Shown: positions 16,071 through 25,491, numbered from the stretch's first letter. The stretch is 45,486 nt of DNA from Lachnospiraceae bacterium UBA1721 (GCA_002317155.1 DCIR01000046.1:560-46045), one strand, 5' to 3'. Notes: generated by a model from the letters alone, not told the origin. Program-made: numbers and translations.

Positions 16071-18347
16071 CTATTTACCTCTCTTAAAAATCCTGTCACG
16101 CCATGAAGAACGTGAACCACCCTGCGGAGGACGTCCGAAATCAGGTACCTGCATATCATAACGATACTCGCCGATCTGGTGCTCTTCCATCAACCCCTTA
16201 TTAAAGTACTTTTCTATACTCTGATATCCTGTCGGTACAAAAAACACTATATCAAAACCTATCAGATTCAAAAATGAAACCAATATCGCATCCTCTAAAG
16301 AAGCCATCGTCTCCGAGGTGTTTATATATATCATTTTAGGATTTTTTTTGGTAAAGTCAAACTTCTGAATCATCCTGACTATATCTTTCGGAAGGTTCAA
16401 AATCTGACCCACAACCGCATATTCCATCCCATTCGTACCAATGCCCTTGATAAGCTTTTGGTCTATCATATTCTGAAGCTTATCCAGAATATAATCCTGC
16501 ATATCTTCTCTGAGAATACTGTACTGATACTGGGGATGATTCTTAATTACACTGCGCTGAAGCTTACCGTTTCTGAAAAAATCTGTAGCAAATTCCTTCA
16601 TCGGATTAGGGCTTCCCTGCGCAATAAACGGTGCTTTCTTTACCAAAACTGTGTCTGCCGTAATCAGTTCCTTGACAGAATTCCAGTACGACTGAATCGA
16701 GCCTTCCTTGACACCGGATATCTTGGCAAAAATAACCGGCATATTAACCGTCCCGTTAGTAGTACTGAAGCTTGGTCTGTACTTAAGCTCCTGGTCCCAA
16801 AGTATCTTAATCTCTTCGTATATTGTCTGAAGACAAATTACATTCGCCTTGGCATACTGTCTGTTACGATAAATGCCTGAGTCATGATACATGATTGTAT
16901 CAAGCTCTCTCTCCGCGTGATAAGCTACTGTCGCAATACGAACATTACTGTCTTCCTTCGGAAATGCATCCATTAAACAACTGTTTGTATTTGTAACCTC
17001 ATACAAGAGTTTATCTTCAAGACAACACTTAACATTCAGATTCGGGCACAATATCAAAACATCTACCGGAAGTCTCGCAAGGAAACTCATGAAAAGTGCT
17101 TCCTTGTCATTTTTACAGCCTCCCATATAGATAAAGCAGCTGATTTCAGGCATTTTCCAGCCTGTAAACAGCGGTCCTAAATATCTCTTAGTCCAACAGA
17201 GCAGATATACCGCTTTGTTCGTCAGCTTATTAAGATTACTCTCTTCCTTCTTGGACTCAGCAATCATGACATCTACAAATGCCGTGTTCATAAGTCTCTG
17301 AAGTTCCATATTTTGAGTAAAAGAAAAATTACCCGCAAGGTGACTGATCATCTGGTCAACCTTAGCGTAAGTTCCTCTTCTGATTTCAGTTATTTCTTCG
17401 TTGGTAGGCTTGGGAATCTCGCCGTCGACAATAACTGTTCTGCGCTTGGCATTTATCAGTTCCTGATGAAGCTTATACAGCTCATTGGCATATGTAAGCT
17501 TATCCTCAGCACCATTGATTCTGCAAAAACAGTTATAGAACAAAGAGCTGTCGTTACCTCGCATCGTTACGCCGGACATGACATCACCGATGCCCTTACC
17601 CTCAGCCCATGCGTTGGTACAATTACGAACAGAGGCCCTTGTACCGTACAGTCGCTCATTATCTATCTCATTCTGAAGATCTTCCCATACACTTCTCAGA
17701 CAGAATTTGTCAGGAAATGCACCGAGGCCCTCCGCTTTGTACTCATCGGAAAGCTCCGACTGCGGATCAAGCGTCAAATATCCCTTGTCTCCGTTATGCT
17801 GAAGAAGCACAACATCACAGCCTGCATTTGACAATATCGAAATCAGCAAAAGCTCATAATTGCTTATGTCGCCTTCGTATATAATCTTGGGAACACTGTT
17901 TTCACCAAGCTGCCCCACTATTCTTTCAAACTTATAGTAAAGCCAGCACATGAACTTGATGTATGCATTTTTAAGCATACTGTCGACCTTGCCCGATGCG
18001 CGCAGCTTCTCAAGGCAGGCATATATTGACTTTCCTACGGTTTCGACCTGATAGTCGTTCATTCTGGGCAACCATTTTTTAAGACTACGGATAATAAAAT
18101 CCTTATCCATATTAAAGTCCATGCCCATCATTTCATCATAATACGACAGGTTACTCTCACTCGGATTAGGGATTTTACCCTCGAGCATAACACCATTTTT
18201 TCTGGCGGCATCATAATACCTGTGTACAAAATCATCTATTTCAGCGTTGTAACCGTTGATGCGATAAAAATATACACCCTGCTCAGGTCGCTTATTCAAT
18301 TCTACAAAATAATCCGACAAGTCCCGGATCTTTTTGTGTTCCAACAT
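16071..18347 (-). CDS. yceG: YceG-family protein of the Ter biosynthetic module
   Basis: A 758-residue protein with the C-terminal signature of YceG-family proteins (VFFVPTGYQSIEKYFN, HQIGEYRYDM) and Rossmann-like strands such as YELLLISILSNAGCDVVLLQHNGD. The family is described as a putative component of a biosynthetic module co-occurring with TerD and TelA. It has been proposed, not shown, to act on a nucleotide-like or sugar-nucleotide metabolite. This copy appears longer than the Bacillus protein. No signal peptide is seen. It is immediately upstream of telA. The family call rests on remembered C-terminal motifs and on context, so it is likely rather than certain. Confidence 0.75.
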   Translation of the reverse strand: MLEHKKIRDLSDYFVELNKRPEQGVYFYRINGYNAEIDDFVHRYYDAARKNGVMLEGKIPNPSESNLSYYDEMMGMDFNMDKDFIIRSLKKWLPRMNDYQVETVGKSIYACLEKLRASGKVDSMLKNAYIKFMCWLYYKFERIVGQLGENSVPKIIYEGDISNYELLLISILSNAGCDVVLLQHNGDKGYLTLDPQSELSDEYKAEGLGAFPDKFCLRSVWEDLQNEIDNERLYGTRASVRNCTNAWAEGKGIGDVMSGVTMRGNDSSLFYNCFCRINGAEDKLTYANELYKLHQELINAKRRTVIVDGEIPKPTNEEITEIRRGTYAKVDQMISHLAGNFSFTQNMELQRLMNTAFVDVMIAESKKEESNLNKLTNKAVYLLCWTKRYLGPLFTGWKMPEISCFIYMGGCKNDKEALFMSFLARLPVDVLILCPNLNVKCCLEDKLLYEVTNTNSCLMDAFPKEDSNVRIATVAYHAERELDTIMYHDSGIYRNRQYAKANVICLQTIYEEIKILWDQELKYRPSFSTTNGTVNMPVIFAKISGVKEGSIQSYWNSVKELITADTVLVKKAPFIAQGSPNPMKEFATDFFRNGKLQRSVIKNHPQYQYSILREDMQDYILDKLQNMIDQKLIKGIGTNGMEYAVVGQILNLPKDIVRMIQKFDFTKKNPKMIYINTSETMASLEDAILVSFLNLIGFDIVFFVPTGYQSIEKYFNKGLMEEHQIGEYRYDMQVPDFGRPPQGGSRSSWRDRIFKRGK

Positions 18348-18391
18348 TTATCCCACCCAATAATCGCACTTTTCAATGCAACTACATTTCT

Positions 18392-18461
18392 CTACGACTA
18401 CAAACTAAATTCGATTACGCCTTTTTCTACGACTGCAAACCAAATTTATTATGCCTTTTTT
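18392..18461 (-). repeat. Imperfect tandem repeat at the 3' end of the upstream membrane-protein gene
   Basis: A roughly 35-base unit beginning CTACGACT and ending GCCTTTTT occurs at 18392-18426 and again at 18427-18461 with a few substitutions and one indel. The right copy contains the last codons and stop of the membrane-protein gene, so the left copy is a duplicated gene end in the intergenic gap. Confidence 0.7.
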
Positions 18462-19054
18462 CTGAGCAATACAATCAGGAGTATACCTACAATCAAGCAA
18501 CCTGCGCCTGAAAGCAAAAGTGCAAGATAACCTTCAAAGCTCTGATTCTTAATGTACAAAGGCAGGCAGTACTGACTGATCTCAGAATTGGTAAATCCAA
18601 TATCTGCAAGATACTCGTTGTACAGCTCCTGATCCTTCTTATCCATTTTTGAGATCTTACCCTTTACATGGATAATCATAGGTCTCTGGTCGGTAGCCTC
18701 GGTCAAATAATCATAGGTCTGCTCACTCTGCAGCTCAAACTGATTACCATACTGCTTGGCATTAACAGAAAGACCCATAAAGCTCTCGTTTGCTACAGGA
18801 ATTACATAATACCAGCTAGCAGTTGAAGACTCCTTAACACCGTATCTGGTAGTGTAAGTCTCCTCATATGCACCGTAGTTACCGTATATGTCACCTTCAA
18901 CAAGCATTCCGGCTTTAATCTCGCTATCGTCAATCAGGTTAATATCATAAGGAGTCTTGTGTGCCATTACAAAGTAATAAATACCTGCTGCCAAAAGCAC
19001 AACTCCCATGATAACAAGTGCCCATTTGATTCTGAATACTAAATTTCTAAACAT
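18449..19054 (-). CDS. Bitopic/two-pass membrane protein of unknown function
   Basis: A 201-residue protein, not recognised. An N-terminal membrane span lies at about 11-30 and a C-terminal one at about 174-195, ending in LLRKKA. The roughly 140-residue loop between is probably outside the cell and contains GMLVEGDIYGNYGAYEE, Tyr-rich strands and an IIHVKGKISKM segment, which suggests a beta-rich domain. It lies 101 bases upstream of yceG on the same strand with no clear terminator between, so it may be part of the Ter transcription unit. It is divergent from the zinc-ribbon gene. Confidence 0.8.
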   Translation of the reverse strand: MFRNLVFRIKWALVIMGVVLLAAGIYYFVMAHKTPYDINLIDDSEIKAGMLVEGDIYGNYGAYEETYTTRYGVKESSTASWYYVIPVANESFMGLSVNAKQYGNQFELQSEQTYDYLTEATDQRPMIIHVKGKISKMDKKDQELYNEYLADIGFTNSEISQYCLPLYIKNQSFEGYLALLLSGAGCLIVGILLIVLLRKKA

Positions 19055-19152
19055 TTTAAGTCCCTCATTCCTTTCTCATTTTTCCCCATTTGAATTTAGA
19101 ATACCAAATTTTTAGCCTTTTTTCCACTTTTTTAAGCTTCCGACAGATATAC

Positions 19153-19182
19153 TTGAAAATATGCCCATACTTATTGTAGAAT
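19153..19182 (+). promoter_or_regulatory. Promoter of the zinc-ribbon gene
   Basis: TTGAAA (19153-19158) and TAGAAT (19177-19182) are separated by 18 bases, about 65 bases before the ATG at 19248. This is a plausible sigma-A promoter. Confidence 0.5.
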
Positions 19183-19247
19183 ATCTGCGTATGTGCGTTT
19201 ATGCATATACATCATCACATTAAACACATAATAAAGGAGATATCACT

Positions 19248-19766
19248 ATGCTTTGTCCTCATTGCGGAACTAACCTTCCTGATAATGCAGCTTTTTGTAC
19301 AAACTGCGGCAATTCAATCGTTGCAGCTCAGCCTATGATGAATCAGGCTCCCATTCAGATCGTACCTACCGGTAAGAACATTCGTTATCGTTGCCATGCT
19401 TGTAAGAATGTAGCAGATGTACAGACTGACACTGCATGCCCTAAGTGCGGCGCACCTGCTCTTCCCGGCGGATACATCAAGATGTATCGTATGGGTTCAG
19501 CTTACGGCGTAGCAATGCCTTTCGGTATCTATATCGATAATGAGCCTTGCGGATATATTGGAAACAAGCAGACCTGCTGGGTCAGAGTTCCCTTCGGAAC
19601 ACACCGTGTTCATATCGCAGCTGCTGCTAACAGACGTTGTGAAGATGTAATGGTAACAATCGCTCCCGAGCATCCTCTTGAGGCTGTTAAGGTATACATG
19701 AAGCCCGGTTTCTGGACCAACAAATTTGTTGTTGTTTCAGCTAATCCCGCTGAAGTTCCCGACTAA
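19248..19766 (+). CDS. Zinc-ribbon protein
   Basis: A 172-residue protein with AAGGAG ahead of its ATG. Residues 3-21 are a zinc ribbon with CPHC and CTNC pairs. A second ribbon at about 49-66 has CHAC and CPKC. The C-terminal 95 residues are beta-rich with FGIYIDNEPCGYIGN and VRVPFGTHRVHI, recalling the PEGA-like or small beta-sandwich domains that often follow zinc ribbons in Clostridia. No signal peptide is seen. It is monocistronic with its own promoter and terminator. Zinc binding is likely; the function is unknown. Confidence 0.88.
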   Translation: MLCPHCGTNLPDNAAFCTNCGNSIVAAQPMMNQAPIQIVPTGKNIRYRCHACKNVADVQTDTACPKCGAPALPGGYIKMYRMGSAYGVAMPFGIYIDNEPCGYIGNKQTCWVRVPFGTHRVHIAAAANRRCEDVMVTIAPEHPLEAVKVYMKPGFWTNKFVVVSANPAEVPD

Positions 19767-19791
19767 TAACTAATAGATAAAAAATAAATGT

Positions 19792-19849
19792 AATACCCCT
19801 GACCGCGTTTAGTGATTCATTCAAATTACGCATGTCAGGGGTATTTTTA
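19792..19849 (+). terminator. Terminator after the zinc-ribbon gene
   Basis: AATACCCCTGAC (19792-19803) pairs perfectly with 19834-19845 and a T-run follows. Because A residues precede the stem it can also act on the opposite strand. The 30-base loop contains a small GCGT/ACGC inner pairing. Confidence 0.85.
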
Positions 19850-19911
19850 TGCCTGATTTCATATTGCTTTTATTATTCTGTATTTACTAATAAATAGTTT
19901 TATCAGTGATT

Positions 19912-20646
19912 CTATACCAGGTACTTCCTCTTCATATTCTCCCTTATCTCTTCGGTGATTCCTATATGATCAAAAAATCCTTCAAAGCTGCCATAGCTTT
20001 CTTCAATCTGAGCATATGCAGCCTCCAGAAATTCTCTTTTAGCCGAAAAAGCAGTCTTTATTGCAATCGCACCCTGCTTGTTTCCAAGCAATATTCTCAC
20101 TATCCAGTAATATTTATTGGCACGTGATTTTGAGCTTTTGTGAGACTTAAGGTAGTCAGCCATTATCACTTCATCATCAAAATCCATCATTTTAAGAAAT
20201 AAAGCAGACATGACACCACATCTGTCTTTTCCCTCTGTGCAATGCCAAAGTATGGTTCCTTCACGATTCGGATTGCAAATAATATTGAAGGCCTCGGTTA
20301 TTCCCTTAACCCCTAGTTCCTTGCCTACCAGACCCGCATATAATTCGGGCATATTAGGGATTCTTTCTACAATCGCCTCTTTGGATTTTTTATCATGTGC
20401 TATAGCGGAAGGAAGATTTTCCATAAGAGTAATCGGATGATATTCACCCAGCTGTAAATCAGGCTTTTCACTTCTCTCAATATCTGTACGAAGATCAATA
20501 ACTGTCAGATTCTTATATCCTTCCAGCATTTGAATATCTTTTAATGCCAGGTCAACCAACGCAGCCGAGCGAATAAACATGCCCTCTTTTAAGTGCTTGC
20601 CGTCCTTATTCTGATATATCGATAAATCACGTAAATTTCTAATCAT
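19912..20646 (-). CDS. Tyrosine-protein phosphatase family protein
   Basis: A 244-residue protein with the Cys-based phosphatase signature HCTEGKDRCG near residues 134-143 (Cys-x5-Arg) and the upstream VIDLRTDIERSEKPD segment that supplies the general-acid region in bacterial PTP/DSP proteins of the Y_phosphatase3 type. These dephosphorylate phosphotyrosine or, in some members, phosphoinositides. No signal peptide is present, so it is cytoplasmic. The ATG has GGAG six bases upstream. It is the last gene of the leftward run from the MutS-like gene, 71 bases after the YjbR-MGMT gene. Confidence 0.9.
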   Translation of the reverse strand: MIRNLRDLSIYQNKDGKHLKEGMFIRSAALVDLALKDIQMLEGYKNLTVIDLRTDIERSEKPDLQLGEYHPITLMENLPSAIAHDKKSKEAIVERIPNMPELYAGLVGKELGVKGITEAFNIICNPNREGTILWHCTEGKDRCGVMSALFLKMMDFDDEVIMADYLKSHKSSKSRANKYYWIVRILLGNKQGAIAIKTAFSAKREFLEAAYAQIEESYGSFEGFFDHIGITEEIRENMKRKYLV

Positions 20647-20717
20647 CTACTGCTCCAAATGTAACAATCTGATATCTGTAACCGGTAGCAAAACCCGTAA
20701 AAATAGCATCTACTAAA

Positions 20718-21335
20718 TCACATTTCGTATTTTTTAAGGTCTACCCTTCCATTAATAACTTCTATGCCATCCGCCTCAAGAAGTCTTGCCTGCGCACCGG
20801 CACCACCAAAAGCAAATTCCCCGGCAAGCTCTCCCTTTGAATTGACCACACGATAGCAGGGTATCCCGTCAGGATCCGGATTCTTATGCAATGCATTCCC
20901 GACAGCACGCGCCATCTTTTTATCTCCTGCCAGTTCCGCTACCTGACCATAGGTTGCAACACAGCCCTTAGGAATTTTCTTCACAGCTTCGTATATTCTC
21001 CTGGTGGGGCTATACGCGATCAAATCATAGCTCTCCGCTATCATTCTCTTAATCTCTTCATCCGGAACAGAGCCATCAATTATTATCGTGTTCCAATGAT
21101 CTTTATTAAGATGATAACCAGGAAGTACAGACTTATAAGTCTGGCGCCACAGATCCTTCCATATCGGATCCACTTTAACGTTAATATTTAAAAATCCATT
21201 GCGCTCATAGGTCCATAAAAAGGCTTTATCATTGCCCTTATAACGAACCAGCTGCCAGTTCTGATCATGAAACGGCGCATCCTGATAAGTATCTTCAAAT
21301 GACAATCCATATTTTAACAAATCTTCTCTTGTCAT
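20718..21335 (-). CDS. YjbR/MmcQ-like domain fused to alkylguanine-DNA methyltransferase domain
   Basis: A roughly 205-residue two-domain protein. Residues 1-105 are a YjbR/MmcQ-type DNA-binding fold with WQLVRYKGNDKAF, VDPIWKDLWRQ and HWNTIIIDG. Residues about 115-195 are an MGMT-type domain with ATYGQVAELAG, ARAVGNALHKNP and the active-site region GIPCYRVVNSKG. The acceptor Cys is kept but the usual His of PCHR is Tyr. It would accept alkyl groups from O6-alkylguanine in DNA. The ATG overlaps the stop of the MutS-like gene as TGATG; an in-frame GTG one codon earlier is an alternative start. Confidence 0.88.
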   Translation of the reverse strand: MTREDLLKYGLSFEDTYQDAPFHDQNWQLVRYKGNDKAFLWTYERNGFLNINVKVDPIWKDLWRQTYKSVLPGYHLNKDHWNTIIIDGSVPDEEIKRMIAESYDLIAYSPTRRIYEAVKKIPKGCVATYGQVAELAGDKKMARAVGNALHKNPDPDGIPCYRVVNSKGELAGEFAFGGAGAQARLLEADGIEVINGRVDLKKYEM

Positions 21336-23008
21336 CACGTCTCATCTCCCACATAACCACGCGCTTCAGCTACGATATCCGAAGGATATCCGAGGAAATC
21401 AAGCAGCGCAATGGCATTTGACATAGCGCAGTTTCCCTCATGAATTCTATAATCAAACACAATATCATTATTCTTCATAGTGCTTGTAAAATAGAACTTC
21501 TGATACAGTCCGCTCTCGGTAAGTTCATTGTCATGAGTAGCAACCATAGCCGCACATTTATGTGCACTGATGTAATTCATTATCGCCTTGGAAGCCGCTA
21601 CTCTTTCCTTCGTGTTAGTTCCCTTAAGGATCTCATCAATCACTATCATTACCGAATCTTCTTTATCAATCAGATCAAGCATTCGCTTTAAGTATTTAGC
21701 CTCTCTGAAGTAATAGCTTTCTCCCGACAAGACATCATCTCTGAGCGCCATACAAGTAACTATCTGCATCGGCTGAAGTGCGAACTCATCCGCAATACAG
21801 GTATTTATAGACTGAGCCAAGATGGCATTTATCGCAACCGATTTCATAAAAGTCGACTTACCAGAAGCATTTGCACCGGTTATTACCACTCTGTCAGTCA
21901 TACTAAAATCATTGCCGACAGGATTTTTGATAAGCGGATGTAGAATGTTCTTTCCGACAAGCTTTTTAGCAGAATCGTTACCGTAAGTCAATTCACTGTT
22001 ATGTATCGAACCGTTACCGTATGTCGATTCACCGTCTCCGAACTCAGGGCGGCACCATTTTTCAATACTCTTTCTATAAGACAGGATAGATATCTCCGAA
22101 TCGATTTCACCCACATAATCAATCAGCAGAAAAACATCGTCCAGATTTTTCTCAATACCCTTCATAATGTAATTGAACGCAGAAATATCTATCAGAAAAA
22201 TGCCCCAGACATAATCAAACATCATTGCAATCGCATCGCCCGACATAGAATTCTGCCTCTTGTTATTCAATCCGACTATTGCCTTGGACATGACAGCCAG
22301 ATTACCCAGAGCAACCTTTACAGCATCCGGCACAAAAATCTCTTGATGCTTAAAATGATTATCCATCCATTTTGAGTATTCGTATATGCGCTTGAAATCT
22401 CCTAACGATCCAAGATACATGTCGTATTTTTGTTTCGTAAAAATATAAACAACGAGGTTTACCAGCGCAGATGCCACCATCCCGAATATCACTACCGGAT
22501 TATGAAAAATAATGGTAAGAACTATCATTACCACCAAAATAAGCTGCAAAATGTGATAGACAACCGTGTTACCGATTTTCCACACATCAGTATTAAGCAT
22601 AAAATCCGTAAGCTGATATCCATCAGATGCCTTACCGAGACTGCATAGTCTCATTTCCATCTCCAGGCGCTCCTTGGGATGTGTCTCCAGATATTCCAAG
22701 CGCCGCTCTGTCAACTCTCGAGCCACCTCATTCCGCCCCTTATCCAGCACATGAAGCTTGTGATAAAGAGTCTGCTCACCGACAAAACTATTGGTATGAT
22801 TAATGCGCAGAAAAACTCTGTCCATTTCCAGATCATCCCATGTAATGTCATCGATTTCCCAACTGCCATCATCGGCAGCGCTCATACCATCATGGAGTAT
22901 TCTGACGTCATCAAGTCTATTCTGCGCATTATAATAATAAATTCCGCGTTGCGGATCGTGACCGAAACTACTCTCTATTATTTTCTTAAGCCTACTGTTT
23001 CCAAACAT
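21335..23008 (-). CDS. Membrane-anchored MutS-like ATPase
   Basis: A 557-residue MutS-family ATPase lacking the N-terminal mismatch-recognition domain of MutS. Two hydrophobic spans lie at about 150-168 and 171-190. The lever/core helices follow, and then the ABC-type ATPase: Walker A GANASGKST at 378-386, DDVLSGESYYFREAKYLKRM, Walker B MIVIDEILKGTNTKERV and the switch MVATHDNELT. Such membrane-embedded MutS-like proteins are common in Firmicutes and their role is not settled; they are not classical mismatch repair proteins. It is coupled by overlap to the YjbR-MGMT gene. The GGGGGGAGG site lies an unusually long 12 bases before the ATG. Confidence 0.88.
   Translation of the reverse strand: MFGNSRLKKIIESSFGHDPQRGIYYYNAQNRLDDVRILHDGMSAADDGSWEIDDITWDDLEMDRVFLRINHTNSFVGEQTLYHKLHVLDKGRNEVARELTERRLEYLETHPKERLEMEMRLCSLGKASDGYQLTDFMLNTDVWKIGNTVVYHILQLILVVMIVLTIIFHNPVVIFGMVASALVNLVVYIFTKQKYDMYLGSLGDFKRIYEYSKWMDNHFKHQEIFVPDAVKVALGNLAVMSKAIVGLNNKRQNSMSGDAIAMMFDYVWGIFLIDISAFNYIMKGIEKNLDDVFLLIDYVGEIDSEISILSYRKSIEKWCRPEFGDGESTYGNGSIHNSELTYGNDSAKKLVGKNILHPLIKNPVGNDFSMTDRVVITGANASGKSTFMKSVAINAILAQSINTCIADEFALQPMQIVTCMALRDDVLSGESYYFREAKYLKRMLDLIDKEDSVMIVIDEILKGTNTKERVAASKAIMNYISAHKCAAMVATHDNELTESGLYQKFYFTSTMKNNDIVFDYRIHEGNCAMSNAIALLDFLGYPSDIVAEARGYVGDET
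21976..22032 (-). repeat. 36-bp direct duplication inside the MutS-like gene
   Basis: CGTTACCGTA.GTC.ATTCAC occurs at 21976-21996 and 22012-22032, 36 bases apart. It duplicates a STYGN/LTYGN motif 12 residues apart at about residues 328-345, just before the ATPase domain. Confidence 0.8.
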
Positions 23009-23144
23009 AATCTGTAATCGCCTCCCCCCGAAAAATTAGTACGTGTCCGATTACTGATTACTAAATATTAAATACTAACAACGAATTTTTAAATACTATT
23101 TTTCTTAATTATTGCTAAAAATTCTAAAATATTAATAACATAAT

Positions 23145-24332
23145 TTATTTATCTGAATCATCCTTCTTATCTACAATCTGTCCAAGGTTATCCCTCTTAA
23201 GTGAAAGAAGATTTCTGAAAATATCGGTAACCAGCGCGGTTCCTTCCTTAGTTTCAAGCTCTTTGGCGTTCATCTCACCCTTAGCAATTAAAGACAATAC
23301 CTGTATGTATGCTTCACCCATAGCAGCGGTAAGCGATGCCGCTATTGCTCCGGAGATAACTGCTCCGATTGCTGTGCCGTATCCCGGGATGCACTTTGCG
23401 AGATTAGCCAAAGCCTTTCCGCCAAAAGTAGCTCCGGACACACCCAAAGTAGCATATACGATTGCTGTAACCGTAGATTTCTCGATAGGAAGCCCAAACA
23501 AAGAAGTGATAGATGCAATCATTCCTATCTGCTCGGGGATAAGTGCTGCCGCATCCGCAAAAGGAATCGGAATCGCACCTGTAGCCGCAGCACTAGCAGC
23601 TGATGCAGCTACGATAGCCTGAGCCTTATTGACCTTCATGCTAAGCGCAGCTTTCTGAACAGCGACCAAAGTCTTCTTAACAGCCTCAGGAATAACAAAC
23701 TCCGTAGTCTCAAGAAGAGTATCGAGTCCATATGTCTTAGCAGTATAATCTTCGTCTATCTCATAATTTGCTGCCAACACCGGAATTACCTTAACAATAG
23801 GCAGATTCTCAGCCTCGATTATATTCTTAAGCTCCCTTGCATCAGGCTTAGAATATGCCTGAGTCAGAAGCACAATTATCGGTGGACAATTGTCTCCGTT
23901 ATCGGCTACAAGCTTTCTTATGAACTCAAGCTCAGATTCCTCTACTCGGTGCGAAGGAGTGCTGACGCAATACCAGATACAATGAATCGCATTCTCGACC
24001 TTATAAGTTCTGATTCCGTCATTAATAACCTTCTGAATCTGCTTGGACAAATCATCCACAGAATTCTCACCGTTAAGTTCTATTCCGGGAGTATCATATA
24101 TTGTCAGCGGGAATCCGGCTTTGCTGAACGCACGAATCTCCTGAGTTACCGGCTTACCTATTCCGGTATCAGCTAGTTCTTCACTGAATACGTTATTGAT
24201 CAGAGTACTTTTTCCTGTACCTGTTTTTCCTGTAATAAGAATATTTAAATGAGTCAGACTTTCACGGGCTGCGCCGATCGAATCCATCATTTTATCTACT
24301 ATTTCACGAAAATCAACTTCATTTACGCTCAT
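23145..24332 (-). CDS. GTPase with C-terminal DUF697-like hydrophobic domain
   Basis: A 395-residue Era-like GTPase starting MSVNEVDF. An upstream in-frame ATG at 24341 abuts the AAGGGG ribosome site, so the ATG at 24332, nine bases away, is chosen. G1 is GKTGTGKST, G3 is DTPG and G4 is TQAY in place of NKxD, as in several 50S-binding-GTPase-like families. Residues about 225-370 are an Ala/Gly/Ile-rich helical region resembling DUF697, with PIPFADAAALIPEQIGMI, likely membrane-associated. It overlaps the upstream paralogous GTPase gene by 14 bases. The two may form a heteromeric membrane GTPase pair; that is inference. Confidence 0.87.
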   Translation of the reverse strand: MSVNEVDFREIVDKMMDSIGAARESLTHLNILITGKTGTGKSTLINNVFSEELADTGIGKPVTQEIRAFSKAGFPLTIYDTPGIELNGENSVDDLSKQIQKVINDGIRTYKVENAIHCIWYCVSTPSHRVEESELEFIRKLVADNGDNCPPIIVLLTQAYSKPDARELKNIIEAENLPIVKVIPVLAANYEIDEDYTAKTYGLDTLLETTEFVIPEAVKKTLVAVQKAALSMKVNKAQAIVAASAASAAATGAIPIPFADAAALIPEQIGMIASITSLFGLPIEKSTVTAIVYATLGVSGATFGGKALANLAKCIPGYGTAIGAVISGAIAASLTAAMGEAYIQVLSLIAKGEMNAKELETKEGTALVTDIFRNLLSLKRDNLGQIVDKKDDSDK

Positions 24333-25491
24333 TATTCTCATCCCCTTCTTTTTGTGTTTTCTCCTGCTTTTTTCTCTTCATAGCAGACTTAAAACGCTCA
24401 TTGAATTCCTGCACCAAGATCTCAGGATTCATATCTTCGGGAACCATCTCCTTAGAGGAAATATGATTCATTTTTTTAATAAACACCTCGCCCAATGACG
24501 TAATAACAGCCGCCGATTGAGCACCTATAATAGCAGAATTGGCCAGATACAATGTAGGCTCCAAAAAGCGAACTACATTCATCACCTTATTCTGCCGAAT
24601 TTCAGATTCACCGCTGTCCTCAATAAGCTGCGAAACTGTCTCTATAAAGCTTGACTCAATACTTATATCGTACACAGTAGATATCGCAGCAAGAGTCGAC
24701 ACTATTATCGGATACAAATCCTTTCTCTTAAACAACGGCTTTAATCCAAGCACACCGGCTTTGGCCGCATAACCGTTTACATACATAACGGCTCTGCGCG
24801 TCATCATTTTGATATTGACCTGCTGAACACATTCAAGCGTATTTTTAACATCATCTGCGATTACTCTGCCTATTGATGCCGCGAGTCTGTCGAGCCCATA
24901 TGCTTTTTTGACATAATCTTCCAAATCTACATCCTGCACAAGCACTGGTACTATGTCTGCAAACGGAAGGTCCAGTTCATCTATGCTTTCCTTGAGCTCC
25001 AATGTATCTTTTTTCAAAAAAGCCTGCGTAATAACCAGTATTACCGGAATCTTATTTTTACCGGTCTCAGCCAAAAGATTTTTTACAAAATTAATCTCTG
25101 CATCTTCAAATCTATGCCCAGTAGCACTCACACAATACAAAATGCAGTGAATCATGTTCTGCGGCTTTTTTGTTTTATTCCCCAGAGAAATGACCTTCTT
25201 AATCTCACTGAACTGAACATCAATCGAGTTATCGCCATCCAATTCAAATCCCGGCCAGTCCATAATGATAAATGGGTAGTTATTCTTCGAATAGCTGCCC
25301 ACTTCCATAGTAACCGGAAAACCTGTACCGGTCTGAGCCAAATCCTCTCCAAACATCCCATTGATAAGAGTACTTTTTCCTGTACCCGTCTTACCAATGA
25401 CCATCAGATTAAGCTGGCTCATATTCACTTTTATCTTCTCGACCTCAGACATAATGTCCTGAGCCATATGTTCAGATGAATATCTGTCCAT
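24319..25491 (-). CDS. Paralogous GTPase of the lipoprotein-GTPase operon
   Basis: A 390-residue GTPase paralogous to the downstream protein. It has G1 GKTGTGKST, G3 DWPG instead of DTPG, and G4-like TQAF. Shared elements include CILYCVSATGHR (against CIWYCVSTPSHR) and AYGLDRL. Its C-terminal half is diverged and less hydrophobic than its partner's, ending in a Lys/Glu-rich tail (MKRKKQEKTQKEGDE). Its ATG shares one base with the stop of the lipoprotein gene (TGATG), so translation is coupled. The diverged tail suggests that the two GTPases have specialised partners. Confidence 0.87.
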   Translation of the reverse strand: MDRYSSEHMAQDIMSEVEKIKVNMSQLNLMVIGKTGTGKSTLINGMFGEDLAQTGTGFPVTMEVGSYSKNNYPFIIMDWPGFELDGDNSIDVQFSEIKKVISLGNKTKKPQNMIHCILYCVSATGHRFEDAEINFVKNLLAETGKNKIPVILVITQAFLKKDTLELKESIDELDLPFADIVPVLVQDVDLEDYVKKAYGLDRLAASIGRVIADDVKNTLECVQQVNIKMMTRRAVMYVNGYAAKAGVLGLKPLFKRKDLYPIIVSTLAAISTVYDISIESSFIETVSQLIEDSGESEIRQNKVMNVVRFLEPTLYLANSAIIGAQSAAVITSLGEVFIKKMNHISSKEMVPEDMNPEILVQEFNERFKSAMKRKKQEKTQKEGDENNERK

